A DNA stretch of 64,000 nucleotides from Sorangium cellulosum So0157-2 (GTDB lineage: Bacteria; Myxococcota_A; Polyangia; Polyangiales; Polyangiaceae): contig NC_021658.1 of the NCBI RefSeq assembly GCF_000418325.1, positions 992,001 through 1,056,000 on the forward strand, read 5' to 3'. Position numbers and translations under genes: made by a program. Below, in pieces: positions 1 to 12,173 of the stretch. The notes under the pieces are model-generated. The model had not been told where the DNA came from. It made no database searches and was given only the letters and a program-made list of their open reading frames with translations. Each line of letters opens with the position of its first letter. The stretch's first letter is position 1.

Positions 1-2
1 GG

Positions 3-473
3 CGTATCCGGAGCGTGGTGTTCAACGGCCTCGGCGGCCTGGCGTCAGCGGAGGACGACGAGACGGTGCGCGTTTGGGATGCGAAGCTGCGGCCCAAGCG
101 CGTCCTTCAGATCGACGGCGCCTCGGCGCGTACTCTTTCGTCCTCGCCAGGGGGGAACTACCTGGCTGCGGGGTGTGACGACGGCGCGATCCGGCTCTGG
201 GACACGGCGGGTTGGGAGCTGAAGTACAGGCTCATAGCTCATAGGATGCGTGTTGCGTCGATGGCCTTCGACCCCCGCGGTGAGATCGTGGTTTCAGGCT
301 CGTCCGATGGCACGGTGCTCGTCTGGGAGGCAGCCTCTGGGAGGACGCTCCGCGTGCTCGGAGACTATGCGGACGCCGTCGAGTGCGTGGCCGTGAGCCC
401 GGACGGGCGGCACGTGGCCGCATCATGCACGGACGGGACGGTGCGAGTCTACCGATGGTCGAGCGCGCCGTGA
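3..473 (+). CDS. WD40 repeat protein, C-terminal part (5' end outside window)
   Basis: The frame is open from the first bases of the window, so only the C-terminal ~156 residues are seen. At least three WD40 blades are visible. Each ends in a WD-type dipeptide (VRVWDAKL, AIRLWDTA, VLVWEAAS) and carries the S-x-D-G/SSDGT turn typical of the repeat, and the last blade closes with VRVYRW. WD40 propellers are interaction scaffolds. In myxobacteria such C-terminal propellers are commonly fused to Ser/Thr kinases or NACHT/AAA proteins, but the N-terminal partner lies outside the window and cannot be named. The family is secure; the role is unknown. Confidence 0.85.
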   Translation, partial: RIRSVVFNGLGGLASAEDDETVRVWDAKLRPKRVLQIDGASARTLSSSPGGNYLAAGCDDGAIRLWDTAGWELKYRLIAHRMRVASMAFDPRGEIVVSGSSDGTVLVWEAASGRTLRVLGDYADAVECVAVSPDGRHVAASCTDGTVRVYRWSSAP

Positions 474-563
474 CCTGGTCTTCCTCGAGGGTTAGGGCGA
501 ATCATCCAGGGCGCCGGCGACAGCAAGGATCTCAGCGATGCCCCCTCGAGGTACCCTGAGGAC

Positions 564-724
564 ATGACGGCTCCGAAACGGCCGACGTGGATCACGCTCC
601 CTGGTGTCGCAATCGCTTTGCCCATGGCATGTGGCGGGGACGCGAGGGGCGCATCTTCCTCACGCAGGAGGAGGCGGGCCAGCTCCGGATCAGCGAGATC
701 GTCTGCGGACCCGGAGCGCCTTAG
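564..724 (+). pseudogene. possible remnant of a small lipoprotein gene
   Basis: The stretch 474-767 holds no convincing intact gene. An ATG at 564 opens a frame that begins like a lipoprotein signal: basic start, a hydrophobic core around ITLPGVAIALP, then MACGG. After about 28 codons the frame turns into an Arg-rich run without protein character. A one-base shift from there gives a sensible peptide (IFLTQEEAGQLRISEIVC) that ends in TAG at 722-724, just before the convergent aldolase gene. This fits a small frameshifted lipoprotein gene, but chance cannot be excluded. Confidence 0.22.
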
Positions 725-767
725 GCGCCCGCGCGCCGCGCCCCGGCGCGCCGCGCCGACGCGCGCG

Positions 768-1661
768 TCACGCGGACGGCAGCACGGCGAGATCGACCAG
801 GATCCGCCGGAGCTCCTCGACCCGCTCCTTCTCCAGCGGCTGCAGCGGGGCCCGGAGCGGCCCGACCCGGGTGCCCATCAGCTCGAGGGCCGCCGAGATG
901 GCGCGCGGCAGGCCGTGCGCGACGATGAACTGAAGGAAAGGCAGCTGGCGGTAAAAGCACCTCCGAGCGGCGTCGAGGTCGCCGCGCGTCACCGCGTCGT
1001 AGAGCTCGACGGTGAGGCGGGGGATCACGTGCGGGGCCGCCGTGCACCAGCCGCGGGCCCCGGCCACGAACGCGGCCAGCGCGAGCGGATTGCTACCGTT
1101 GTAGAAGGCCACCTCGTCGCCGCAGAGCTGCACGAGCCGGTGCATCCGGTTCACGTCCCCGGTGCTCTCCTTCACCATCGTCACGTTCGGGATGCGCAGC
1201 AGCCGCGCGATCGTGTCGGGGCTCAGGTCGATGCCGCCCGTCGCCGGGTTGTTGTACACCGCGATCGGGACGGAGATGGCCTTCGCGACGGCCTCGAAGT
1301 GCGCCACGATCTCCCTGTCCGAGAGCTTCCAGTAGCTCATCGGGAGGATCATCACCGCGGTGGCGCCGGCCCGCTCCGCGTACCTCGCGTGGCGCGCGGT
1401 CCGCTCGGTGGTGAGGCTCGACACGCCGACCAGGGTCGGAGCCCGGCCGGCCACGCGCTTGACCACGAGGTCGGTGACGGCCTCGCGCTCCTCGTCCGAG
1501 AGGTACGGCAGCACCCCGGTGCTGCCCAGCGGCGCGATCGCGTGGACGCCCGCGGCGAGCATGTCGTCGACGATGCGCCCGAGGAGCTGCTCATCCACGC
1601 GCCCGGCCTCGGTGAACGGCGTGATGGGGTAAGCGACGATTCCACGGAGAGGGGATGTCAT
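768..1661 (-). CDS. dihydrodipicolinate synthase / N-acetylneuraminate lyase family aldolase
   Basis: 297 residues, the usual length for this class I aldolase family (TIM barrel, Schiff-base lysine). The N-terminal block GIVAYPITPF, the pyruvate-carboxylate loop (PLGSTGVLPYLS, in place of the common GTTGE), the catalytic tyrosine in AVYNNPATGG and the Schiff-base lysine in VTMVKESTGD are all present. Its ATG overlaps the TGA of the upstream cupin gene (ATGA), so the two are translationally coupled. GTTGE is altered to GSTGV and a MocR regulator lies next door, so a catabolic keto-acid aldolase or dehydratase is more likely than the lysine-pathway DapA. The substrate is not known. Confidence 0.9.
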   Translation of the reverse strand: MTSPLRGIVAYPITPFTEAGRVDEQLLGRIVDDMLAAGVHAIAPLGSTGVLPYLSDEEREAVTDLVVKRVAGRAPTLVGVSSLTTERTARHARYAERAGATAVMILPMSYWKLSDREIVAHFEAVAKAISVPIAVYNNPATGGIDLSPDTIARLLRIPNVTMVKESTGDVNRMHRLVQLCGDEVAFYNGSNPLALAAFVAGARGWCTAAPHVIPRLTVELYDAVTRGDLDAARRCFYRQLPFLQFIVAHGLPRAISAALELMGTRVGPLRAPLQPLEKERVEELRRILVDLAVLPSA

Positions 1662-2155
1662 CGCGCGCCTCCTTCCGCCTCGTGGTGCTTGTCGAAGAGC
1701 AGGTCGGCCCGGCCTGGCACCTCCTCGCGCAGCGCGACCCCGCCCATGTTCTGCAGCGCCGGCGCGTTCTCGCAGGCGAGGTAGCGCGCCCGCCCCTCTC
1801 CGGTGTTGACGTGGTTGTGCCACGCCCACACCGGGACGTAGATCGCGTCCCCCTGCTTCCAGTCGACGCGCTTCCCGCCCACGTACGAGTAGCCCTCTCC
1901 CTCCAGGACGTAGAGGATGGTCTCGTACGTGTGCCTGTGCCGATTCGAGGATTGCCCCGGATCGAGCCAGCCGATGGTCACGCTGATCGCGTGTGACGGG
2001 AGATCCACGAAGAAGACCGGGTGCTTCCTCGCCCTCGAGTAGGCGTCGCGATGCCCGTCGGACTCGACCGCGGGGTGCGCGAGCCTCTCGGGCATCACCA
2101 CCCGAGGCCGCGGCGGCGTCTTGTCGAAGTCTGCTGAATGAAACTGTTCGCCCAT
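1658..2155 (-). CDS. cupin-domain protein (single cupin)
   Basis: 165 residues. The ATG at 2155 was chosen because AAGGAG lies just upstream, although the frame stays open further. Both cupin motifs are clear: motif 1 is a Gly followed by HRHTYE and a Gly-rich turn after LEGEG, and motif 2 reads GDAIYVPVWAWHNHVN. The three His and one Glu expected for a divalent metal are present. Single-domain cupins of this kind act as dioxygenases, isomerases or small-molecule binding proteins. It is the first gene of a two-gene operon with the DHDPS-type aldolase and diverges from a MocR regulator, so a role in the same catabolic route is likely. The chemistry cannot be read from sequence. Confidence 0.85.
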   Translation of the reverse strand: MGEQFHSADFDKTPPRPRVVMPERLAHPAVESDGHRDAYSRARKHPVFFVDLPSHAISVTIGWLDPGQSSNRHRHTYETILYVLEGEGYSYVGGKRVDWKQGDAIYVPVWAWHNHVNTGEGRARYLACENAPALQNMGGVALREEVPGRADLLFDKHHEAEGGAR

Positions 2156-2219
2156 GTCTGCTCCTTGTCGGCGCGAAGAGCGCCTTGCGCAGGAGCAGGA
2201 ATAGCGCGATGCTGGACCC
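2156..2219. promoter_or_regulatory. divergent control region between cupin operon and MocR regulator
   Basis: Only 64 bp separate the ATG of the cupin gene (minus) from the ATG of the MocR gene (plus). It must hold both ribosome binding sites and the start-proximal control elements. MocR-type proteins commonly bind the divergent intergenic region and control both sides. I see no clean -35/-10 pair, so promoters may lie inside the coding starts. Confidence 0.4.
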
Positions 2220-3707
2220 ATGGGAGGCTCCAGAACCAACATATCGACGGGTCCAGCTGGCCGGCCTTGGCGCTTCGACCTGGCGCTCGACGGCGGCGCG
2301 TCCGTGCCGCGCCAAACCCAGCTGAGCCGCGCGATCGTCCAGGAGATTCAGCGCGGGCGGCTCCTGCCGGGGGCGACGCTCCCGGGCAGCCGGACGCTCG
2401 CGGCCCAGCTCGAGGTCAACAGGAAGGTCGTCGTCGCCGCCGTGGGCGAGCTGGTGGCCCAAGGGTGGCTCGAGGCGCTCCCCGCCCGCGGCACCCGGGT
2501 CGCGCTCAACCTGCCGACGCTCGCCGTCGCCGACGCCGAGGGCCGCCGCTCCGTCGGCGCGGCGCCCGCCCAGCGACGCGCCGCCGTGATCGCGGTGAGC
2601 GACGGAGTCCCGGACGCCCGGATCGCGCCCGTGGACCCGCTCGCCCGCGCCCAGCGGCGCGCCCTCCGAGCGCTGACCCGGACGGGCCTCGGCTACGGCG
2701 ACGCCGCGGGCGATCCCGTGCTCAGGGATGTCCTTGCGGGCTTCGTCAACCACGCTCGCGGCCTCTCGTGCTCCTCGGAGGAGATCGTCCTGACGCGCGG
2801 CAGCCAGGGAGCGCTGAGCCTGTTCGCGCTGGCGATGCTGGAGCCCGGGGACGTCGTCGCCGCCGAGCACCCCGGCTACGCGCCGGCGTGGCGCGCCTTC
2901 CGGCTCGCCCGGGCCGAGGTCGTCCATGTGCCCGTCGACGCCGAGGGCCTCCGCACCGATGAGCTGGAGGCGCACGCCAGGCGGCTCAAGGGGCGCCTCA
3001 AGGCCGTGTACGTGACACCGCACCATCAATATCCCACGACCGTGGCGATGTCCGCGGAGCGCCGGATGCACCTGCGGCGAATCTGCGAGTCTCACCGGCT
3101 CTACATCGTGGAGGACGACTACGACTACGAGTACCACTTCGAGGGCGCGCCGCTCTTGCCCCTCTCCGCGACCAAGGACCTCTCGTCGCGCTGCGTCTAC
3201 ATCGCTTCGCTGTCGAAGCTCATCGCCCCCGCCCTGCGGCTCGGATACATCATCGCGGACAGGTCCGTGGTCGCGCGGCTGCGGTCGGTCCGCGAGCTGC
3301 TCGATCGTCAGGGGGACGTCGTCCTCGAGCGCGCCGTGGCCGAGCTCATCGAGGACGGCGAGGTCCAGCGTCACGCGCGGCGCGCCCGGCAGCTCTACCG
3401 CGAGCGCCGCGACCACCTGCTGGAGCAGCTCGCGTCGCGGCCGCCCCTCTGCGCCGCGCTCGCGTGCGATCCGCCCGGCGGGGGACTGGCGCTCTGGCTG
3501 CGCCTTCGCGGCGTGACCTCCGAAGAGCTGGTCCGACGCGCGCACGCGCGCGACCTGACCCTCACGCCGGGGTCTGCGCACGTCGCCGACGGGTCATTGC
3601 CCGCGTTTCGCTTCGGCTTCGCGGCGCACACCACCGAGGAGCTGTCGGCGATCTGCGACACGCTGGAGGCGTGCCTCGAGCCCGACTCCGGCGCGAAGCG
3701 CCGATGA
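2220..3707 (+). CDS. MocR/PdxR-type GntR transcription regulator with aminotransferase domain
   Basis: 495 residues in the two-part layout of the MocR subfamily. Residues ~25-95 form a GntR winged helix (Q-LSRAIVQEIQRGRLLPG, LPGSRTLAAQL, GWLEALPARGTRV). After a linker comes a fold-type I aminotransferase domain with the typical VEDDYDYEYHFEG block and the PLP lysine in IASLSKLIAPALRLGY. These proteins use PLP as an effector or to sense an amino compound, and act as DNA-binding regulators rather than transaminases. It is divergent from the cupin/aldolase operon, its most likely target. The start at 2220 gives the expected N-terminal arm before the winged helix. Confidence 0.92.
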   Translation: MGGSRTNISTGPAGRPWRFDLALDGGASVPRQTQLSRAIVQEIQRGRLLPGATLPGSRTLAAQLEVNRKVVVAAVGELVAQGWLEALPARGTRVALNLPTLAVADAEGRRSVGAAPAQRRAAVIAVSDGVPDARIAPVDPLARAQRRALRALTRTGLGYGDAAGDPVLRDVLAGFVNHARGLSCSSEEIVLTRGSQGALSLFALAMLEPGDVVAAEHPGYAPAWRAFRLARAEVVHVPVDAEGLRTDELEAHARRLKGRLKAVYVTPHHQYPTTVAMSAERRMHLRRICESHRLYIVEDDYDYEYHFEGAPLLPLSATKDLSSRCVYIASLSKLIAPALRLGYIIADRSVVARLRSVRELLDRQGDVVLERAVAELIEDGEVQRHARRARQLYRERRDHLLEQLASRPPLCAALACDPPGGGLALWLRLRGVTSEELVRRAHARDLTLTPGSAHVADGSLPAFRFGFAAHTTEELSAICDTLEACLEPDSGAKRR

Positions 3708-4052
3708 GCCGCGCGCGGGCGCGCGCGGCGCTCTCCATCTAGACCTCATCCAATCGAAGCTCCTGGCCGGCGGAGCGACGCCGGCGACCGCCCACCTGCG
3801 ACGGGGCTGAGGCGCATGCAGGGCGAGATCCCTTCTCCCCCACACGCCGCACTCCTTCCCGACACGCACGCACAGCCATCCGCGCCAATGCCGCGGCGCC
3901 CCGCGCGCTTCGATTCGACCCCCTTCGCCGCGCGGCGTCGGCCGCCTGCGCGCGTCGGTCGCGATCAGGGATAGCCATTGATTCGAAAATGCTGTTAGCC
4001 TGAAAGCCTCGTCCGTCACCACCCCGGATCCCACGAACGGGAGGGAGGAATC
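3708..4052. other. intergenic region, no gene seen
   Basis: 345 bp between the MocR gene and the secreted cytochrome-like gene. The open frames here are arginine-rich shadows. The end carries a good ribosome binding site (GGGAGGGAGGAATC before the ATG at 4053). The stretch just upstream (~3975-4005) is less GC-rich and is the likely promoter position, but no consensus pair stands out. Confidence 0.5.
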
Positions 4053-6860
<2,808 letters not shown>

Positions 6861-7051
6861 CCCGCGCGCCGACGCGCACATCGTCGCCCGTCGCCGCCTC
6901 CCGTCCCTTCACCCGCCGGAGGCTCCGGCCCATCTCCTGAATCGCTGTGCGCTCCTCGACGCGACGGAGATCGACCACGGCCGTGACGTAAGCGTGGCCA
7001 CCGACGGCCGTCCTGCGATAAAGAGGGCAGGCTCATCTGGAGAGTCACGCC

Positions 7052-10000
7052 ATGCAGCCGTTCCTTGACTCGCAAGCCCCCTCTGCCGGCACCTTGCTGG
7101 CCGCACCGATGGACATGCCGCGCTTCCTCGCCGCGGCGGTGCGCCTGGCCCTGTCGCTCGCGGAGCTGCACAAGGACGGCTCGATCCATGGACGGCTGTC
7201 GCCTCGCAGCCTGCTCGTCGGGGAGGGCGGCGACCCGCTCCGCATCGCCGCCCCTCCGGCCGGCGCTCACGACCGAGAGCAGCTCGTGGCGCACGTGCTC
7301 GCCCAGCCGGAGCTGTTCCCGTACATATCGCCCGAGATCACGGGGCGGATCAACCGGCCGATCGATCACCGCGCCGACCTGTATTCGCTGGGGGCCCTCT
7401 TTTACGAGATGATCTCGGGCGCGCCGCCTTTTCAGGCCAGCGACCTGCTCGAGTGGACCCATTGCCACGTCGCCCGGCGGCCACGCCCGCTCACCGAGGT
7501 GGCGCCGGCGACACCGCCTCTCGTGTCCGAGATCGTCTCGAAGCTCCTGGCCAAGATGCCCGACGAGCGTTACAGGACGGCGCGCGGGCTCGCGCACGAT
7601 CTCGAGCGGTGCGCCGCCGCCCTGCGCGAGGCGGGCGCCATCGCGCCGTTCGCGCTCGGCGCGCGCGACACGCCGGATCGGTTCCAGATCCCGAGGACGC
7701 TCCTCGGGCGCGATCGCGAGATCGCCGCGCTGACCGGCGCGTTCGAGCAGGTCGTCTCGACGGGAACGCCGGCGCTCGCGCTGGTCACCGGCCCCTCGGG
7801 GATCGGCAAATCATCGCTCGTGCGCGAGCTGCTCCACCACGTCGAGCGGGCCCACGGGGCGTTCGCCTCGGGCAAGTTCGATCAGTACAAGCGCGGTATC
7901 CCGTATTCCACGTTCACGCAGGCGTTCGGAGAGCTCGTCCGCCGCCTGCTGACCGAGAGCGAGGCTCGCCTCGACGCGTGGAGGGCGCGCCTGCTCGAGG
8001 CGCTCGGCCGGCACGGTCAGCTCATCATCGACGTCATCCCCCGGGTCGAGCTCATCCTCGGGCCGCAGCCGCCCGTGGAGCGGCTGCCGATGAGCGAGGC
8101 GGAGAACCGCTTCGTCAGGACGTTCCAGCAGTTCATTGGCGTCTTCGCCGCCCCCGATCACCCGTTCGTCCTGTTCCTGGACGACCTGCAGTGGGCGGAC
8201 GCCGCCAGCCTCCGGCTGCTGCGGCGCCTGCTCGATCCGGCGCCGTCGCGCCCCCTGCTCATCCTCGGCGCCTACCGCGATGGCGAGGTCGGCCGCTCGC
8301 ACCCGCTGACGGCGATCGTGGAGGAGCTGACCGCCGCAGGCGCGCCCGTGCGCCGCGTCCCCCTGGGGCCGCTCGCCGCCGTCGACGTGCGCGCGCTGGT
8401 GGCGGCCACGCTCTCCTGCGATCCGGAGGCCGCCGCGCCCCTCGCCGAGCGCGTGCACCTCGCGTCGGGCGGCAACCCGTTCCTCTCGGCGCAGGCGCTC
8501 ACCGCGCTGCACAAGCGCGGGCTCGTGCGGTTCGACGGCGGCGAGGGCGCGTGGCGGTGGGATCTCGCCGAGATCGACGCGAACGGGCAGCTCGGCGGCG
8601 CCTCGGACCTGCCGGCGAGCGCGCTCGAGCGGCTGTCGAGCGAGGCGAGGGCAGCGCTGCGGCTCGGCGCGTGCCTTGGCGACGAGATCGAGGTCGCCAC
8701 GCTGGCGCTGCTCGCCGGGGCGCCGGAGGAGGCGCTCCGAGAGCACCTCCGGGAGGCGGCCCGCGAGGAGCTCGTGACGCTCGGACAGCGCACGTGCGCG
8801 TTCGTGCACGATCGGGTGAGGCAGGCGGCCTACGCGCTGATCCCCGAGGAGATGCGCGCGGCGGAGCACCTCCGCATCGGGCGGCTCCTGCTCTCGGCGG
8901 AGGCGCCCGGACAGAGCGTCTTCGCCGTCGCCAGCCAGATGAACCTGGGCGCGGCTTTGATCCGCGAGCGGGGCGAGCGGGCGCGGGTCGCCGCGCTGAA
9001 CCTCGACGCGGGGCGAAAGGCCAAGTCCTCCGCCGCCTACCGGCCGGCCGCGGACTACCTCGCCGCGGGGATTGCCATGCTCGCCGAGGATTGCTGGGAG
9101 ACGCAGCACGAGCTCGCGTTCGCCCTGCACCTCGAGCGCGCCGAGTGCGCGCAGCAGAACGGCGACCTCGACGAGGCGGAGCGGCTCTGCGCCCTGCTCC
9201 TCGCGCACGCGAAGACGCTCCTGCACAGGGCGCCCGTCTATCGGGTGAAGATCGAGATCTGCACGAGCCGGTTCAGCCCCGACACGATGCCTTGCATCCT
9301 CGAGTGCCTGAGCGCCCTCGGCGTGGGCGTGCCCGAGCGCCCGAGCGACGCCGACGTCCAGGCCGCGTTCGACGAGGTGTGGCGCGCGCTCGGGGATCGC
9401 CCCGTCGCGTCGCTGATCGAGCTGCCGCCGATGGCCGACCCGGAGAGCCAGGCGGTGATGAGCACGCTGGCCGTGACCTACGTCGCGACCTGGTTCATGG
9501 ACGAGAACGTCGCGCACCTGACGGCCAGCTGGATGGTGCACCTCAGCATGACGCGCGGCAACGCGGACGCGTCGGCGCTCGCGTACGGCGGCTTCGGGAT
9601 GTCGCTCGTGCAGCGGTTCGGCGATTACAAGAACGCGGTTCGCTTCAGCGAGCTCGCCTATGATTTCGCCGAGCGCCGCGGATCGATCTATTTCCTGGGC
9701 GTCGCGGCGGACCTCCACGGGGTCATGATCTCGCCCTGGGTCCGCCCGTTGCCGGTGAGCCTCGAGGTCATCCGGAGGGGCCTTGGCGCGGCGATCGAGT
9801 CCGGAAACCTCATCTTCTCGGCCTTCCTCGCCCTCGGCACGGTGACGCACGGCCTCGCGCGGGGGGAGCCGCTGGAGGAGCTGTATCGCGCGAGCGAGGC
9901 GCGGATGGAGACCGTCCGGGCGGCGAGCTTCGCCATGGCCGAGCGCTGCCTCGTCGTCCTCCAGCGCTTCATCAAGAACATGATGGGCCAGACGAGCGGC

Positions 10001-11629
10001 CCGCTGACGTTCAGCGGCGACGGCTTCGACGAGGCGGAGTTCGCGGAGCGGCTCGCCGACGGGAGCTCGCCGCTCGCGGCGCTCTGGTATCATGTCGCGC
10101 GGCTAGAGGCCCGCTTCCTCGTCGGCGAGCTGGACGAGGCTTCCCGGGCCGCGGCGGCGGCGCAGGAGATGTACTGGGCGAGCGTGCTCCAGATCCTGGT
10201 GCCGGATTATCATTGTTATGCCGCCCTCACCCTCGCGGCGAGCCCCGCCGATCCCGGGGACCCGCGGAGGCGGCGCGAGGCCCTCGCGATGCACGAGGCG
10301 CGCCTCCGCGGCTTCGCGGAGAATTGCCCCGAGAACTTCGCGCACAAACATGCGCTGATCCAGGCCGAGATCGCCAGGCTCGAGGACCGCGCGCTCGACG
10401 CGATGGGGCTTTACGAGCGCGCCATCGGCGCGGCCCGGGAGGGCGGCTTCGTGCACGACGAGGGCGTCTGCGCGGAGATCGCCGCGCGCTTTTACATGGC
10501 CCGCGGGGCCACGACCGCGGGGCTCGGCTATCTCGGCGTGGCGCGGTCGTGTTACGCCCGCTGGGGCGCGGCGCTCCTCGTCGACCGGCTCGATCAGCGG
10601 TACCCGGAGCTCCGTCTGGCGGCGATCGACGCGCCCCAGCGCGGCGCGGGCGACCGCACCCGGCAGCTGGACACGCTCGCCGTCGTGAGGGCGCTTCAGG
10701 CCATCTCCAGCGAGATCGTCCTCGACAAGCTCCTCTCGAACCTGCTCCGCGTCGTCATCGAGCATGCGGCGGCGGAGCGCTGCCGTCTGCTCCTCGTCCA
10801 GGATGGCCAGTTCACGCTGCTCGCGAGCGCCTGCGCCGAGCAGCCGGTGGAGATCCAGCGCCTCGCGGGGGGCGGGGCGCTGCCCGCGGGCTGCGTGCCG
10901 ATGTCCATCGTCAGCTACGTGAAGCGGACGGGAGAGCACGTGATCCTGGACGACGCGTCCGAGGGCGGCCATTACGCGGCCGACGAGTACGTCGCGCGCC
11001 GCCGGACCAAGTCGGCGTGCTGCGTGCCGATCACGAGGCAGAAGACGCTGACAGGCATCCTCTACCTGGAGAACGACCTCACGAGCGGCGCGTTCAAGGC
11101 GGACCGGCTGGCGCTCTTGGATCTCGTGGCGAAGCAGGCGGCCATCTCCGTGGAGAACGCGCTCCTCTACGAGGGGCTCGCCCGCGAGAACGGCGAGCGG
11201 AAGCGGGTGGAGGAGGAGCTGCGCGAGCAGCTCGAGATCGTCGTGCGCCAGGAGGACGCGATACGGGCGCTGTCGACGCCGATCATCGAGGTGTGGGACG
11301 GCGTCGTGACGATGCCGATCTTCGGGGCGATCGACGGGCAGCGCGCGGCGCAGATCATGGATGTGCTGCTGACGACGATCACGCGCAAGCGGTGCAGGTT
11401 CGCGATTTTGGATCTCACCGGCGTCGAGGTCGTAGACACGGTCACGGCGCATCACGTGCTCTCGGTGATTCGCGCGGTCGAGCTGCTGGGCGCCCGAGGC
11501 ATGGTGGTCGGGCTCCGGGCCGAGGTGGCTCAGACCATCGTCTCGGCCGGCGTGGATCTCACGCGCATCAAGACGCTCGGGAACCTGCGGCAGGCGCTCC
11601 AGGTCTGCATGCGGGCGTCGAGGCGCTGA
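7052..11629 (+). CDS. giant signalling protein: N-lobe-less pseudokinase - AAA ATPase - TPR-like - GAF - STAS
   Basis: 1525 residues. Residues 1-200 match only the C-lobe of a Ser/Thr kinase. The catalytic loop reads IHGRLSPRSLLV (HRD and the catalytic Asp lost), DFG is absent, yet the APE-like PYISPEITGRINRP and the DLYSLGALFYEM helix remain. Residues ~225-560 are an AAA/STAND-type ATPase with P-loop GPSGIGKSS near 249 and FLDDLQWAD as Walker B. Residues ~560-1190 are a helical TPR-like array, ~1210-1370 a GAF domain (CVPITRQKTLTGILYLEN), then a coiled coil, and ~1410-1515 a STAS domain (TMPIFGAIDG, AILDLTGVEVVD). It resembles the 20.4-25.5 kb paralogue but cannot phosphorylate. The 190 bp upstream is too short to hide a missing N-lobe. 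It is likely a scaffold or sensor. Confidence 0.88.
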   Translation: MQPFLDSQAPSAGTLLAAPMDMPRFLAAAVRLALSLAELHKDGSIHGRLSPRSLLVGEGGDPLRIAAPPAGAHDREQLVAHVLAQPELFPYISPEITGRINRPIDHRADLYSLGALFYEMISGAPPFQASDLLEWTHCHVARRPRPLTEVAPATPPLVSEIVSKLLAKMPDERYRTARGLAHDLERCAAALREAGAIAPFALGARDTPDRFQIPRTLLGRDREIAALTGAFEQVVSTGTPALALVTGPSGIGKSSLVRELLHHVERAHGAFASGKFDQYKRGIPYSTFTQAFGELVRRLLTESEARLDAWRARLLEALGRHGQLIIDVIPRVELILGPQPPVERLPMSEAENRFVRTFQQFIGVFAAPDHPFVLFLDDLQWADAASLRLLRRLLDPAPSRPLLILGAYRDGEVGRSHPLTAIVEELTAAGAPVRRVPLGPLAAVDVRALVAATLSCDPEAAAPLAERVHLASGGNPFLSAQALTALHKRGLVRFDGGEGAWRWDLAEIDANGQLGGASDLPASALERLSSEARAALRLGACLGDEIEVATLALLAGAPEEALREHLREAAREELVTLGQRTCAFVHDRVRQAAYALIPEEMRAAEHLRIGRLLLSAEAPGQSVFAVASQMNLGAALIRERGERARVAALNLDAGRKAKSSAAYRPAADYLAAGIAMLAEDCWETQHELAFALHLERAECAQQNGDLDEAERLCALLLAHAKTLLHRAPVYRVKIEICTSRFSPDTMPCILECLSALGVGVPERPSDADVQAAFDEVWRALGDRPVASLIELPPMADPESQAVMSTLAVTYVATWFMDENVAHLTASWMVHLSMTRGNADASALAYGGFGMSLVQRFGDYKNAVRFSELAYDFAERRGSIYFLGVAADLHGVMISPWVRPLPVSLEVIRRGLGAAIESGNLIFSAFLALGTVTHGLARGEPLEELYRASEARMETVRAASFAMAERCLVVLQRFIKNMMGQTSGPLTFSGDGFDEAEFAERLADGSSPLAALWYHVARLEARFLVGELDEASRAAAAAQEMYWASVLQILVPDYHCYAALTLAASPADPGDPRRRREALAMHEARLRGFAENCPENFAHKHALIQAEIARLEDRALDAMGLYERAIGAAREGGFVHDEGVCAEIAARFYMARGATTAGLGYLGVARSCYARWGAALLVDRLDQRYPELRLAAIDAPQRGAGDRTRQLDTLAVVRALQAISSEIVLDKLLSNLLRVVIEHAAAERCRLLLVQDGQFTLLASACAEQPVEIQRLAGGGALPAGCVPMSIVSYVKRTGEHVILDDASEGGHYAADEYVARRRTKSACCVPITRQKTLTGILYLENDLTSGAFKADRLALLDLVAKQAAISVENALLYEGLARENGERKRVEEELREQLEIVVRQEDAIRALSTPIIEVWDGVVTMPIFGAIDGQRAAQIMDVLLTTITRKRCRFAILDLTGVEVVDTVTAHHVLSVIRAVELLGARGMVVGLRAEVAQTIVSAGVDLTRIKTLGNLRQALQVCMRASRR

Positions 11630-11633
11630 GGCG

Positions 11634-11990
11634 TCACGAAGGCCGGGCGCTCCACGGGTCTGCCATCGGGATCTCGCGGCGGACCCAGGCGCGATTGACG
11701 TGGTGCCCTACCTTGCGCCAGACGATGCCAAACAGCCAGCCGAGGAGCGCTCGCCGCGGGGCGATGGACGGGTCCGGGCGGTATCTATCCGCCTCGACGG
11801 CCATCCACGCGGCCACGATCACGGCCTGCACCACGTCCTCGCGGTCGCGGCGGGGGACGCCGCCGGAGGCGACGCGCGCGGCGATCCAGCGGCGCTCGGC
11901 GAGGATGCGCTCCACGGGAATGCGGATGGCGGGGTGCTTGGGCGTGCTGCGCTCGGGGACAGCGGCTGTTTTGCGGCGTCGCGTCTGCAT
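11634..11990 (-). CDS. truncated sigma-70 region 2 protein
   Basis: 118 residues from the ATG at 11990 (an in-frame TTG lies at 12005). The central part, VPRRDREDVVQAVIVAAWMA followed by ALLGWLFGIVWRKV, has the D-x-x-D-x-x-Q pattern and tryptophan-rich helix of ECF sigma region 2 and parallels the same segment of the next gene (IPAADREDVLQEV, LRAWLRAIV). There is no region 4: the protein stops after RREIPMADPW, four bases from the end of the convergent giant-protein gene. Either the 3' half was lost or this is one of the region-2-only sigma-like proteins. Function is uncertain. Confidence 0.55.
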   Translation of the reverse strand: MQTRRRKTAAVPERSTPKHPAIRIPVERILAERRWIAARVASGGVPRRDREDVVQAVIVAAWMAVEADRYRPDPSIAPRRALLGWLFGIVWRKVGHHVNRAWVRREIPMADPWSARPS

Positions 11991-12173
11991 ACCGGATCTC
12001 GGCAATCGGTGTCTGTAGAGAAACCCTGAGCGTCCTGGCGCCCGCGGCGGCCGCGCGCCGCTCGTGCGCGCGGGCCGACATCGCCGGTCGCTGGTCGAAT
12101 CGACCCACGTCGATGACCCCGGGCGCCGGAGCTGGCGATTCCTTTTGCGGAGGCGCTCTTCTTCTGCGAGAGC

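Noticed and set aside
768..3581. 937-codon minus-strand frame read as one protein
   Set aside because: Only the last 297 codons are a real aldolase; the upstream part is antisense to the MocR gene.
3739..3978. 79-codon minus-strand ORF in the intergenic region
   Set aside because: Arg/Ala-rich shadow with no start signal.
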